A stretch of DNA of 64,000 nucleotides from Tenrec ecaudatus (GCF_050624435.1 NC_134536.1:129836758-129900757), one strand, 5' to 3'; numbered from the stretch's first letter, positions 48,369 through 59,952 are shown. Made by a program: numbers and translations. Notes: generated by a model not told the origin, from the letters alone.

Positions 48369-48724
48369 TTACTAGACCAGGCAGCTGCTTCTGCCCCCTT
48401 CTTCTGCCTTCTCGAGGGCAGGAAGGAAGATGAGGCGAGAGACGGCCGCTGATGGTGCGGTGGCGATGGTCATGGGGGATAGAGGCGGGGGTGGGGGGTG
48501 GGGGGTGGTGGTGCTTGTGTAAGCTGGAGGCCTCTGGGAGACAAGACTCCAGCAGTGTCTTTCACGCCCTCTCCCACGCTTCCTTGATGTCATGTTCAGC
48601 TCTGCCTGTCCCTTCCTAGGGCCTCCCCAGCCCCCTTCTACTGGGGACCTGCCTCCAGCGGGTCCTACACCAGCCTCACCTGCACAGTAATGACCCCGCC
48701 GCCCACGGCCTCACAGGTGTGTGA

Positions 48725-48872
48725 TGGGAGGCTTCTCAAGCTGGGGGTCACACGACCCTTTCACAGGGGTCGCCTAAACCTTGGATGAAGTGACAGTGAC
48801 AATAATGCTATGGTTGGGGGGGGGCCCACCTGTGTGAAAGGGTCGCAGCGTGAGGAAGGCGGAGAACCGCTG
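48725..48872 (+). mobile_element. SPIN-type hAT transposon, internally deleted (148 bp)
   Basis: The left end is worn (gggaggcttctcaagctg), the right end gcggagaaccgctg is recognisable. Inside are acgaccctttcacaggggtc, gcctaaaccttggatgaagt and tgacagtgacaataatgct. Borders are less certain than in the other copies. Confidence 0.8.
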
Positions 48873-49119
48873 CCTGGGAACCGTTAGCACTCCTCGGTGG
48901 AGAAAGCCGGGTGCCATGGTAGGTTGAGCCGGGAAGGGGCAGGCACTCCGCACAGGTCTGTCATGCTCAGGTGTGTCTGGCCAGACAAGGCCCCGTGACG
49001 TGGAAGAGCCTCTTCTCCCAGAGAGGTTGTCTGGGAAGCGGTCAGTTGGAGGGAAGCATCAGGCAGGTGTGTGAGGGCGAGACGGGGCTTTTGTGCCGGT
49101 TTGCAGCGGCTGCTGGGGG

Positions 49120-49285
49120 GGGGGCCCTGTAGTGTTGTGGGTACACGTTGGGCTGAGATCTGACAGGCCAGCAGTTCAAAACCACCAGCTGCTCCTCGGG
49201 AGAGAGATGAGGCTTTTGACTGTGAAGAGTGGCACTGGGGCCCTGAAAGGTTGCCGTGATTCTGCACTGACGCAGTGGCAGTGGG
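49120..49285 (+). repeat. AfroSINE
   Basis: Plus copy: gggccctgtagtgttgtggg, gccagcagttcaaaaccacc, gggagagagatgaggctttt. Confidence 0.88.
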
Positions 49286-49469
49286 TGAGGGGTGGAGAGC
49301 AGGGTGGGGGTTCTCTGCCTGGAAGATACACTTTGTCTAACTTGGGGGAGGGGACCTTTTTCTGCTCAAGAGCCATTTGGATATTTATGACCTCACTCAT
49401 GGGCCCTACAAAAGTGTCAGCTTAAAAATTGATGGGGGGGGGGGTGAAATAAATAAAATAAAAATTTTA

Positions 49470-49640
49470 AAAGTTGGGGAGGGGGAGGGAAGAAAAGAGG
49501 AGCTGATCTCAAGGGCTCAATAGACAGTAATTGTCTAGAAAAGACAGTGACAATATATGTACAATTATGCCTGATACGGTTGATGTGTGCATTGTAACAA
49601 GAATTGTTAGAGCCCCCAATAAAATATATATTTTTAATTT
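49470..49640 (+). repeat. RTE-type LINE 3' end, tail to tail with the next copy
   Basis: gagctgatctcaagggctca ... acagtaattgtctag ... gttagagcccccaataaaat, plus orientation. The next copy (49641 on) starts with the reverse complement of this end. Confidence 0.65.
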
Positions 49641-50985
49641 TAATCATTTTATTAGGGGCCCATACAACTCTTATCACAATCCATACATACATCCATTGTG
49701 TAAAGCACATCTGTACATTCATTGCCCGCATCAGCTCCTCATTTTACCCCTCTCTCCCAACTCCCCCTCCCTCATGAACCCTGTATAATTTATAAATCAT
49801 TATTTTGTCATATCTTGCACTGTTCGATGTCTCCCTTCACCCACTTTTCTGTTGTCCATTCCCCAGGGAGGAGGTCACATGTAGATCCTTGTAATCGGAT
49901 CCCCCTTTCCAACCCACCCTTGCTCTGCCCTCCCAGTATCGCCACTCACACCAGTGGTCCTGAAGGGATCATTCACCCTGGATTCCCTGTGTTTCTGGTT
50001 CCTATCTGTACCAGTGTCCATCATCTGGTGTAGCCAGACTTTCAAGGTAGAATTCAGATCATGATAGTGAACGGGGAGGAAGCATTTAGGAACTAGAGGA
50101 AAGTTGTAATTTTCATTGTTGCTACATCACACCCTGTCTGGCTCGTCTCCTCCCCTAGACCCCTCTGCAAGGGGATCTCCAGTGGCCGACAAATGGGCTT
50201 TGGGTCTCCATTCCGCATTCCCCCCCTCATTCTCTATGGTAAGATTTTTTTGTTCTGATGATGCCTGATACCTGATCCCTTCGACAGCTCGTGGTCACAC
50301 AGGCTGGTGTGCTTCTTCCATGTGGACTTTGTTGCTTCTGAGCTAGATGGCTGCTTGTTTACCTTCAAGCCTTTAAGACCTCAGACGCTATATCTTTTGA
50401 TAGCCGGGCACCATCCGCTTTCTTCACCACATTTGCTTATTCACCCGCTTTGTCTTTAGCGGTTGTGTCGGGAAGGTGAGCATCATAAAATGCCAATTTA
50501 ATAGAAGAAAGTATTCTTGCATTGAAGGAGTACTTGAGTGGAGGTCCAATGTGCTTCTGCTACCTTAATACTAAACCTATAAATAGATCTATTTTCCTAT
50601 TCTCATACATAAATATGTTTTCATATGTGCATGTCTTTATCTAGACCTCTATAAATGCCCTTTGCCTCCCATCTCTTTCCTCTATTTCCCTTGACATTCC
50701 TCCTGTCCCACTATGATGCTCAGTCTCCACCAGGGTTTCAGCAATTCCTCTTAGTTACATTACCCTTGATCATGCCCTACCAGGCCTCCCACACCCTCCT
50801 CACCACCAATTTGGATCACTTGTTGTTCCCTTGTCCCTGGGCTTGTTAACACCACTTCCTTTCCCCCCACCTCCCCCTCTCCCATGTCTCCCTGGAACTG
50901 TTGGTCCTGTTGTTTTCTCCTCGAGAGTGTTCATCCAGCCTATCTTACTTAGACAGACCTACTCAATAAAATCTTTTAATTAAAA
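49641..50985 (-). repeat. RTE-type LINE, younger copy, about 1.35 kb
   Basis: The longest well-preserved copy here: ttttattaggggcccataca, caatccatacatacatccat, ggaggaggtcacatgtagat, gatagccgggcaccatccgc, cctctataaatgccctttgc. No intact ORF. Confidence 0.68.
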
Positions 50986-51044
50986 AAAATAGCCTGCTAT
51001 ATTTAGTCAAACCTTTAATTAACTCACTCCTAATGTGATGACAG

Positions 51045-51230
51045 TAGAAGTCCCCAGTGGGGTAGTGGTTGCACATTGGCCTGCTAACCACCAGGTGGGC
51101 AGTTCTAAACCGCCAGCCTTTGCTAGGGAGAAAGACGAGGCTCTGTACTCCTGTAGAGATTTGCAGTCTCAGAAACCCCCTGGGGCAGTTCACTCCCTGC
51201 TCCACAGGGTCGGTAAGAGTCAGAGTCCAT
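51045..51230 (+). repeat. AfroSINE
   Basis: Plus copy: agtggggtagtggttgcaca, ctgctaaccaccaggtgggc, gggagaaagacgaggctctg. Confidence 0.93.
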
Positions 51231-51494
51231 TTGCCAACCATGAGAATGTGACGCTGGACCAGTGACTTTTTGTGGGGCCTGTGACTTTAGCCGATCCTGA
51301 CTATTTCACCCCACTCTACAGCCTGGGGGCCGGATGTCCCCCGCTCCGGCTCTGAGCCTTGGGAAAGCTGACCTGATAGAATTTACTGATAGGGAGAGGG
51401 AAGGCTGAGGATGTGGGTGAGGAGGAAGGACCCCCAACATACCTTGTACCCGTCCGCATCCTGACACCAAAGGATGCATGTGAATGAGCCTTCA

Positions 51495-51682
51495 ACAAAA
51501 CCAAACAAAAGACAACCCACGGCCGCCAAGCCCATGCCAACGCGGAGCCCCCTGGGTGTGGTTTCCCAGACTGTCCGTCTGCAGAGGAGCACACAGCTCC
51601 GTCTTTCTCTGCACGGATGGCTGGTGGGTTTGAGCTGCCGCACTTGGGGTTTGCAGCCCAACCCCTGACCCGAGGGTCCCCT
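51495..51682 (-). repeat. AfroSINE (first of a tandem set)
   Basis: Reverse copy: ccacggccgccaagcccatg, ctggtgggtttgagctgccg; abuts the next copy without spacer. Confidence 0.88.
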
Positions 51683-51860
51683 CACTGCCATCATATTGGT
51701 TCTGAATCACAGTGACCCTGTGGGTTTCTAGGGCTGTGGCTCTTTCAGAATTAGAAAGCCTCATTTTTCTCTTGTGGTGTAGCTGGTGGATTTGAACTGC
51801 TGACCTTGTAGTCAGCAGCCTAATTTGTAACCACTATACAGACCACTACCCCAGGGCTCT
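51683..51860 (-). repeat. AfroSINE (second of a tandem set)
   Basis: Reverse copy: tcactgccatcatattggtt, gtagctggtggatttgaact, ctaccccagggctctg. Confidence 0.92.
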
Positions 51861-51914
51861 GCAAGGATCATTCAGGGAGGTTCAACTTTTTGTTTCAGAG
51901 TCTAATCCAGTGCG

Positions 51915-52075
51915 TGGTGACGTCGTGGCAGCACTGAGCCCCTGTCGGGCTGTCAGTGGCTGACGTTCACAAGTAGATTGCCTGGCTCATTCTCCAAGGT
52001 GCCTTGGGGTGGACTTGAACTTCCAACTTTTTAGCTGAGTGCTTTTCACGGCTTAGGCCGTCCCGGGACTCAAGG
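51915..52075 (-). repeat. AfroSINE (third of a tandem set, diverged)
   Basis: Diverged reverse copy: ggcagcactgagcccctgtc, tggacttgaacttccaactt, cttaggccgtcccgggactc. Confidence 0.65.
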
Positions 52076-52079
52076 GGAG

Positions 52080-52775
52080 GGGGAGGTTTGGCGACTGAAA
52101 CTGCACCGAACAACCAGAGACCTAAACAACATGAAGCTTCTGGTAGACACCCCAGCTTAGGGGATCTGGGGTCACCCAGATGGGGCAGGGTGGAGGCCCA
52201 GGCCCCTCCTGTGAGGTTCTCTTCTACGGCCTAAGGTGTTGAAGATAGCACACCCCACAGTCCAGCCAGTGGGAAGGAAGAGGAGGAGGAGACCATGCTC
52301 TCTTTTTCAAGATGGGCCGCCTGACTCATCCTGCCAGCCCAAGGCTGGTCACCTGCCACACTTAACTGCAAAGGAGTTTGGCAAACATACATGCTGGGGT
52401 TTCTCATGTGAAAGGGACAAGGAGGAGGAAGTAGATTGGGCAGGTGGAGGTGGTTCACATTTTGCCCCAGGATCTGGATGGGAAGGGACCAGGTGAGCCC
52501 CTGGGTGAGGATGGATTCAGACGGACTACTCTGTGGGAAGCCCTCGGACCGTCAGGCTGCAGCCCCCTTGGCTAATGCTCTCTTCCCGGGCTGACCCTCC
52601 TCTCTGGCTATTCAAGGAGGGGCTTGCCCCTAGGGGGCTCCTATGAAGCCCTTTATCTCAGAGCTCTGAGGGATTGGGGTGAGGACCACCAAGGCCCATG
52701 GAGGACCACCATCCTTCCTTTTGGGGGGCCCAGCTGTCTGGAAGGAGCCAGAGGTGCAGTGGTGAAGCATCTGGG
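52080..52775. other. Intronic unique sequence
   Basis: Unique-looking; no exon supported. Includes ggaagaggaggaggagac purine-rich stretches. Confidence 0.3.
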
Positions 52776-52779
52776 TGCT

Positions 52780-53115
52780 GTGTTAGTCAGGGTTGACTAG
52801 AGAAACAAATTCATAGAGACTCGTGTATAAGAAAGAGGTTTATATACAAGAGCAATTGAACATTGAGAAAGCATCCCAGCCTAGTCCAGATCAAGTCCAT
52901 AAGTCCGATGTTAGCCCATGTGTCCCACATCAATCTATAAAGTCCTCTTCAGACTCACGAAACACATGCAATGACGCCAAGTGCAGGACGATCACAGGCC
53001 AGTGGGTGGGAAGTCTTTGGGTCCAGTGGTGCTGGAAGCATCTCAGTGCTGGCCCGGGTCTCCACGTGGCTCCTCCAGCTCCCAGGCAGCATCAGGGTAG
53101 GTCCATGTGGCTTCT

Positions 53116-53171
<56 letters not shown>

Positions 53172-53335
53172 GTTCCTGTCTCCAAGGAGGAAATCCAGGA
53201 GTTCCCAGAATCCTCAGGAGAAGGCCATGCCCACGCAGAGGCCTCATTGGCTATGACCTGATTGACCACGGCAGTTCAGCTCACGGTCTGCGTCAACTTG
53301 AGGGCACGGCAGCCACTGTCCTTGCCTGACCCCTA
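52780..53335 (-). repeat. ERVL-type solo LTR with internal (GA)n
   Basis: Starts GTGTTAGTCAGGGTTGACTA, then agaaacaaattcatagagac and tccagatcaagtccataagt; ends at gcgtcaacttgagggc. A (GA)n tract (53120-53168) grew inside it. Confidence 0.7.
53120..53168. repeat. (GA)n microsatellite inside an LTR
   Basis: About 24 pure GA units; other copies of this LTR have only a short gagagtgtg or gagaaagagag here. Confidence 0.95.
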
Positions 53336-53737
53336 GAGAGAAGCCAGCGTAACTAAGTCATACCCCAAGTTCCCCAGCCCCGGGTGCCCGGAGGGTGGGG
53401 AGCCGGGCAGGGACAGCGCTCCTGGTTCTCGGGGACCGGCCTCTTGGCTCCAGACTTCTGGCAGAGACTGAAGCAGTGGCCTCGCTGGGAGCACACAGGG
53501 CCTCGGGGCCACCCCAGGTGACACCGTGGGAGGGAGAGGACACGCAAGTGACCACGTCTTTCAGTCGAAAAGTATTATTTGTATCGAGCCAACCCCGTAG
53601 AAGTCTCCTAGGTTGTTGACTGCAGAAATGGTGATCTGACGCAACCCCTCTCCCACCCACACGCACACCCAACTCACAATAAAAAGTTTCCCGTGCCGAG
53701 GAGCGCCTAAAACCTATCTGTATCCCTTGGTTAGCAA

Positions 53738-54225
53738 TGAAGCCCTGGGGGGTTAGTGGGGATGCGTTGGGCTGCTAGCCACAGGTCAGCAGTTCGAAGC
53801 CACCCAGAGGAAGGCACCCGTGAAGAGTTGAAAAGCAAGGCTGTTACTTTGGAGACTTCACGGTGCTCGTGGAAGCCGGGCATGCACTTGAACTGTGGCG
53901 CTGGAGGAGAAGTTCTGAGAGTGCCGTGGACCGCTAACCGGGCAAACGGATCTTGCTCTTCAGAGGAAAGGGTGGCGAAACCGCATCTGATGCCCTTTGG
54001 ACTTGACAGGAGAGGCCAGTCGCTGGGGAAGGACACCGTGCTGGGAAAGGAGAGGGCAGTGAAAGAGAGGGGGACCCTCAGCAAGATGGACGGACACCGG
54101 GGCTGCAGCCTTGGGCTCAGGCACGGGTGCACGTGTGAGCGCTGCGCAGCACCGGGCAGGGCGGCGGTTTGTGGTGCAGCAGGTCGCTGTGGGTCGGAAT
54201 CGACTCCGGAGCGGTGGATTTGGCT
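53738..54225 (+). repeat. AfroSINE head joined to RTE ORF tail
   Basis: An AfroSINE-type tRNA-like head (ttgggctgctagccacaggt, 53768 on) is followed not by the usual body but by RTE-like coding remnant (ggagaagttctgagagtgcc; ccctttggacttgacaggag; cagtcgctggggaaggacac), and then the shared tail gtcgctgtgggtcggaatcg. It could be one chimeric element or two insertions. Confidence 0.5.
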
Positions 54226-54667
54226 CGGCTTTGGTAGTTAGTGGTCACCACGTGTTCCATAAGCCCAGCTTACAGGTATGCAATGGTTCCTGCGCTCAGG
54301 TCAGAGCGGTCATTGCGGCCCAAGGACAGTACACTTCCAATCCTGTGGCCTTGCTTGCCCACAGACGCTACCAGTTCTGCAAGCAGGTGCTGCTGTTTCA
54401 TTGCTGGCATTTTTGCCACGAAAATTGTCAGGTGTTGTAGGCAGAGGATCATGGTAAGGAATGAATCTGTATCCGTGCCTTTTTGAGGAGGAAGTAGTAA
54501 TTCAGGGAAAAGGAGAAAAATGGAAAGAGGCTTCCGTGCAGTGACTCATGCAGGAACTCACCATGTGACTCAGTGTGGAAGACTTTACAATTTTGTTGCT
54601 GGTATTCATGCAATCTAACAAAGATTACATTTAAGCAACCTACAGCCCTGTCACATACTATTCTTTT

Positions 54668-54995
54668 TAAAAAAACATTTTATTGGGGGCTCGTACAGCT
54701 CTTATCGCAATCCGTACATCCATCCATCTATTGTGTCAAGCACATTTGTACATTTGTTGCCATCATCATTCTCAAAACATTTGCTTTCTACTTGAACCCC
54801 TGGTATCGGCTCCTCATTCCCCTCCCCCCTCTCCTGTCCCCCCTCCCTCACCAACCCTTGATAACTTATTATTTTTTTTAATTGTCCGACATCTCCCTTC
54901 ACCCACTTTTCTGTTGTCCGTCCCCCAGGGAGGGGGTTGTGTGTAGATCCTTGTGATCGGTTCCCCCTTTCTACCTCACCTTCCCCTCCTGTCAC
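54668..54995 (-). repeat. RTE-type LINE, truncated copy (about 330 bp)
   Basis: attttattgggggctcgtac, tcttatcgcaatccgtacat, gggagggggttgtgtgtaga. The repeated word cctgtcacatacta before (about 54647) and cctcctgtcacatactatgc after (about 54986) is a target-site duplication of about 15 bp (tgtcacatactat), marking a clean recent insertion. Confidence 0.75.
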
Positions 54996-55452
54996 ATACT
55001 ATGCTGTGTTTAAAATTGATACTAAACGTTCCTAAGGATTCTGTGTGGTCTGGTACGGGGGCAAGTTCATGATGGGGGCGGGGCAGGGTAAGTGACATCA
55101 TGAGTTACCACACTGGGTGGCACACCAACCCTAGTGCCATCACTGGACAAAAGGTCAAGGTGTGTCATCAAAAATGAGGGAACCAGAAGCCCGCTGCCCC
55201 TGAGGTGGGACGCTCCAGATAGCCCGAGGCTGCCAGTCTAGTAGAATTGGTGCCAAGTCATGTTTTCGTTCACTCATTTACTCGGTGTTTGTTTTATGGA
55301 ATGTGTGCTGTGAATTCCCAGCCCTGTGCAGCCCAAATGGTTAACGCCCTTGGCTGTTCCCCACAGGTGCCTCAGAAGAAAGGCCCTGGTGATCCACATC
55401 AGAAAAACCAGCCATGGAAAGCCGTTGGAGCCTCGGTGCTCTAACACATGGA

Positions 55453-55770
55453 GGGTGTGTTGGACAGGGTTCTCTAGAGAGACAGACCAGATTGCTAGTA
55501 ATTATATATAAATATATTTATAAAGATAGATATGTAATTTAATAAATGAACCATTAAATTATATACAGATAGATAATACAAGAAATTAACAGTTAAATTA
55601 TAAAGCAGTGAGACACTAGCAGTCCTTTAAGGCACAATAAACTATAACAGAGGGTCACTGTGAGTCAGAGGTGACCCAGCTGCAGCTGGCCACATGGGCA
55701 TGCCAGGCCAGAGAAAAGAACAAGGTGGCCCCTCCCCTTGTCTCACAGAGCTTACAAACCCTGCGACCCT
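55453..55770 (-). repeat. LTR-like element, second ERVL subfamily
   Basis: Begins gtgttggacagggttctcta gagagacagacc, similar in start to the ERVL LTRs but different afterwards, with AT-rich sequence and a short AfroSINE-like scrap (gggtcactgtgagtcagagg). Confidence 0.45.
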
Positions 55771-56303
55771 GTGTTCATCCAGGTGGACTAGAGAAACAAA
55801 CGCAGAGACACTCGTGTGTGTAAGAGAGGGCTTTAGGTCAAAGAGTAATTGTATATTAAGAAAACATCCCAGCCCAGTCCCAATCAAGTCCCTAAATCCA
55901 ATATTCGCCCATATGCCCAATACTAGTCCGTCAATCCCACTGTAGACTCTCGCAGCACATGTAGTGATGCGGAATGCAGGAAGATCACAGGCCGGCGGAT
56001 GAAAAGCCTTGTGGATCCAGTGGTGGTGGAAGCATCACAGGGCAGTCTCTGCAGGTCTCTGCCGCATGGCCCGCTCAGGTCTCAGTGTCGCTCCACGTGG
56101 CTTGTCCACAGGAAGACCAAGGCACAGAGAGTGTGTGTGTGGCCCACCTCCAGGGAGAAAGAGAGGAAGTTCCCAGAATCCTCATGAGAAGGCCACGCCC
56201 ACAAGGAGGCATCATCAGGCTGCGACCTGATTGACAGGCTCAGCTCCACCCCTTCCCTCTTGTAGTCTCAAATTGACAACAGATTATGTGACTAACACAC
56301 TTG
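55771..56303 (-). repeat. ERVL-type solo LTR
   Basis: gtgttcatccaggtggacta, gagaaacaaacgcagagaca, ccagtcccaatcaagtccct; ends ...aaattgacaacagattatgt gactaacac. It forms an inverted pair with the copy at 56437. Confidence 0.7.
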
Positions 56304-56438
56304 GCAAACGTATACCCATGTTCATCGCAGAACTGCCCACGATGGCAACAAGATGGACACAGCCCAAACACCCATCAGTGGGAGAATGCATAAAAAACTT
56401 GGGTCCATGCGCACAGTGGAATACTTTGCCACTCCATA
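56304..56438 (+). repeat. L1 ORF2 3' fragment between two LTRs
   Basis: tacccatgttcatcgcagaa, ccaaacacccatcagtggga and gtggaatactttgccactcc follow the well-known L1 ORF2 3' sequence order. It is only about 135 bp. Confidence 0.7.
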
Positions 56439-56938
56439 ATGTGTCAACTTGTGGAAGGGGTGGAGTCTAGCCCGTCAATCAGGTCGCAGCTTGGTGACCT
56501 CATTTGGAGGTACATTAGAGATAAATAGCTCCCTGGAGGCCAGACACTCTCTCTGCTTCGTCTTCCTGTTGACAAGACGTGGAGACACACTGATGGAGCC
56601 AGAGCCCTGGAGCTGAAGTAGTCACGTGGAGACCCATGTCAGCACTGAGATGCTTCCACCAACACTGGATCCACAAGACTTTCCACCCACTGGCCTGTGA
56701 TCTCCCTGCATTCGGTGTTATTGTATGTGTTGTGTGAGTCTGAAGAGGGATTTACAGATTGGTATCAGACATATGGGCTAATATCGGACTTAGGGACTTG
56801 ATCTGGACTGGGATGGGATGTTTTCTCAATATATAATTGCTCTTTTATCTAATATAAAGCTCTTGTACACATATGAGTGTCTATGAATTTGTTTCTCTAG
56901 CCCACCCAGACTAACACAAATACTATAAAAAAAAACCA
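56439..56938 (+). repeat. ERVL-type solo LTR with A-rich end
   Basis: Starts atgtgtcaacttgtggaagg, passes tataaagctcttgtacacat, ends cccacccagactaacaca (56917), followed by an A-rich stretch. Plus orientation. Confidence 0.7.
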
Positions 56939-57130
56939 AAGTGCACGACCAATTGAGTCGATGTGGCTCCTAGAGGACAGGGTAGAGCTGCCCCTGTGAG
57001 TTTCCGAGGCGGTAACTCTTCGTGGGAGTAGAAAGCCCTGTCTTTTGCCTTTGATGCGATTTGTGGTTTTGAAGGGCAGACCTTGAGGTTCGCAGTCTGA
57101 CATGTAACCACTGTGCCACCAGGGCTCCCT
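56939..57130 (-). repeat. AfroSINE
   Basis: Reverse copy: ctagaggacagggtagagct, gcccctgtgagtttccgagg, ccactgtgccaccagggctc. Confidence 0.93.
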
Positions 57131-58550
57131 GAAAGAGGAGACCATGCAGCACCTCCTGACATGGGTGGACCCGGAGAACATCCTGCCAAGCGAAGTTCAT
57201 CAACCCCGAAAGGACCCGTGTTGTATGAGAGCCCTAACTCCAAGGGGGAAACATGACAGACTTTCAGGCCAAAGGGAACAGACTTCAGAGGTCGCCCAGT
57301 GGGGAGGGCTTCAGAGGGGTGATGCAACAATGGACCAGAGGGGGACAGGTGTGCACCTGGGTGAAAGGGAGGCTAGAGGCCTACAAGCTGGAGCAGAGCA
57401 GTCAGGAAACTGTTTGGGGGGGGGGGGGTTGGCAAGTGATTTGAACGCCTGAAGGCAGAGGTGTTTGAAGTGTCAACCTCGCTATTGCCTAACTCACAAT
57501 AAGTAAACCCAACACACACACACAAATACACACACACACATACACAAGAAAACACTGGCAGTGGCTGGTGTGTATAAGCCAAGCCGTGGAGACCAGATAC
57601 ATACAGAGAACGTGGGGCCCAAGCCTCCATCCCTGCAGTTGAAGTGGTCGCTGGGCGGACAGGGGCCGCCTGAGTCCCACGGTCTTGGCTCCTGAGTGGG
57701 AGATTTTTACCTAGCAGGGACAGTGGCGGGTGGGAGTGGCTGGGTGGATGGCACTTGTAGGTACCCCCAGGTCAGTCGGGCAGCCCCTGCTGTTAGAAAT
57801 AATGAGATACCTCTGCAGTGGTTGAGAGCAACCCCTGCCCTAACTGCCCCTCCCGCAAGATGAGACAATCCAAGGTCAAGCACTTGGCCTTGAGAGAGGG
57901 TGGGGGTGGGGGGGTAGCTCCAGCACCCTGAGCTTGCCCTTTGCCGGTTCTTTTGCACACCCTCGCTGGGTGGCTGAGTGCATGTTGCCCCAGCCTGCCC
58001 TGGAGGAGGGCTGAGGAAGCTTAGCCCTGCCCCGTCTCCTTCCCCCCTGCACAGGCGGGCCTTCCCCATGAACCAGATCCGCACAGGCGTCAGGGGAGTG
58101 TGGGTGACACGAGCAGGCAACCGCCTGTGACTTCTCTGGGCCAAGGACTGGGGCAACACCTGGGGGAGACACCCCCCAGCAGTTTGGGGAAGCCTGTTTT
58201 CATCTGATCTTTATTTACCCCTCACAGAGGAAGTAAATAAATAGGTCTGTGTGTGTGTGTCTGTGCGTGTGTTGGACTGTCGGTGCCTGCTGTGAGCACA
58301 CAGTTGAAAACCTAGGCCCGCCCTGGAGGAAGCGGTCACAGAACAAGGCTGGTGGATTGTTTGGGGGTTTTTTTGTTTTTTAATTTTCCACTTACCTTAC
58401 ATATCTCTTCCCTGCACCCTCCCTCCTGCACGTGCAGGGAGGCTTTCCTTGCCAGGCTGGCATCCAGCCATGCATCCGTCCGTCTGCCCATCAATCCGTC
58501 CCTCCCTCCCAGGCGTGGGCACTGAAGCACTGCAGTGCTGGATGATGCCA
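57131..58550. other. Low-repeat intronic block
   Basis: Contains a G13 run near 57416-57428 and a CA tract (57510-57546); otherwise unique-looking. No exon supported. Confidence 0.3.
57510..57546. repeat. (CA)n microsatellite
   Basis: CA units interrupted by AAATA and T. Confidence 0.88.
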
Positions 58551-58879
58551 CGAATAGAAGACAGTCTGAAAGCAAACGGGCTGACGAAGGGGCTCTTTGG
58601 CTGGCAGCTGGAGCGAGCCTGGGGTTTGAATCCAGCTGACCACTCCCCGGCAAAGTGACCCCAGGCCGCTGGTGAACCTACTGGTACTCAGAGCTCCCTC
58701 CGTCAGTCGGGGTCACCATAGCTCATCTCACGAGAGACCGTGTCACAGAGGAGAATCAGTGGAACAGAGAGTTGCACCACACACGTCGACTCTCTTGCCG
58801 GACACGCCCTGCACGTGGGAGCAGGCTGACTATTTCCGTCGGCCTCTCATCCCCGCTCCTGGGGCTGCACGTCTACTTG

Positions 58880-59345
58880 GGCCTCCGTGCTGCCCACCTG
58901 GGCACTTGTACGTGCTCCCATGGCTTCCCTTCCTGTCACGTACTTTGGACGTGTTGTCCGCAGAGGCCAGTGTCCCCGGGCAAGGACCACATGTTTGGCA
59001 AAGTGAGCAACAAGGAGGAAGACCCGGGAGGGGGACAAATGAGCTGATACCAAGGACTCAAGTAGAAAGAAAACGTGTTGAGAATGGTGATGGCAATGAG
59101 TGTACAAATGTGCTCGACACAACGGATGGATGTGTGGGGTGCATTGCGATTAAGAATTGTACGAGCCCCCAATGAAATGATTTAAGTTTAATGATTTAAA
59201 AAGAAATAGGGGAAGACTTCCACAAGACCCGGCAGTCATGGGCTCGAACGGGACACGGGTTATGAAGCTGGTACAGGACCGGGCGGCGTTTCGCCCTGGT
59301 GTACGCAGGGTCACCATGCGCTGGAACTGACTCAAGGGCACCCAA
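58880..59345 (+). pseudogene. RTE-type LINE copies: ORF remnant, 3' end and second ORF end
   Basis: tactttggacgtgttgtccg (58940) opens a broken TYFGRVVRRG-like RTE ORF end; 59036-59190 is a 3' tail (ctgataccaaggactcaagt ... acgagcccccaatgaaatg). 59210-59345 is another ORF end (gacaggaccgggcggcgttt-like, then tgtacgcagggtcaccatgc). No open frame survives. Confidence 0.5.
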
Positions 59346-59399
59346 GGACGGACGCCCATTGTGTCACTGCTCAAAGACCATCGGAGGCTTTCCAGCGTC

Positions 59400-59575
59400 A
59401 CCCACCCGGCCCACTGCTGTCTGGTGCAGTCTGACTCATGGCCCAGAGGGCTTCCATGGCCGCGCCCTTCATGGAAGCTGACAACTCCGTCTTCCTGCAG
59501 CGTGGTGGCTGCCGTGTTCCAACTAAAGCCGTGCCTGCTTGCCATGGAGCGCCGTGACCACTGCCACCAGGGCGT
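59400..59575 (-). repeat. AfroSINE, diverged
   Basis: Reverse copy: ggcccactgctgtctggtgc, tgactcatggcccagagggc, and gtgaccactgccaccagggc at the head. Confidence 0.7.
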
Positions 59576-59952
59576 CTGCTTCCCAGGCCCAGGGAATGTC
59601 ATCTCCTTATCACAGTGTCTGGTTCTCCTGGGATTGGCTCAGCCTATCTACCCAGCCCTTTCATCCGCAGTCAACCTTTATTACCCTCTCTCCTCAGGCA
59701 GGAATGCCTGATATGTGCTCCTGCTTTTCCCTTGACTCACCCAGGGCCCCTGCCTGGAATGTCCTTTATGTGCTCCTCCACCCTGACTGTCCAATGTGAC
59801 CTTTTTTTTCCTCAAGGTCCAGACCACGTACCATCTGGAGGAGCCTCCACGCCCCCACATCCCCTCCCCCCCTTGGTGGTGCCTCCTAGTGTATGTTATG
59901 TTTGGGTGCAGGCGGTGAGCCTCCCGGGGTGTGGGCGCTGCAGCCTGCAACA

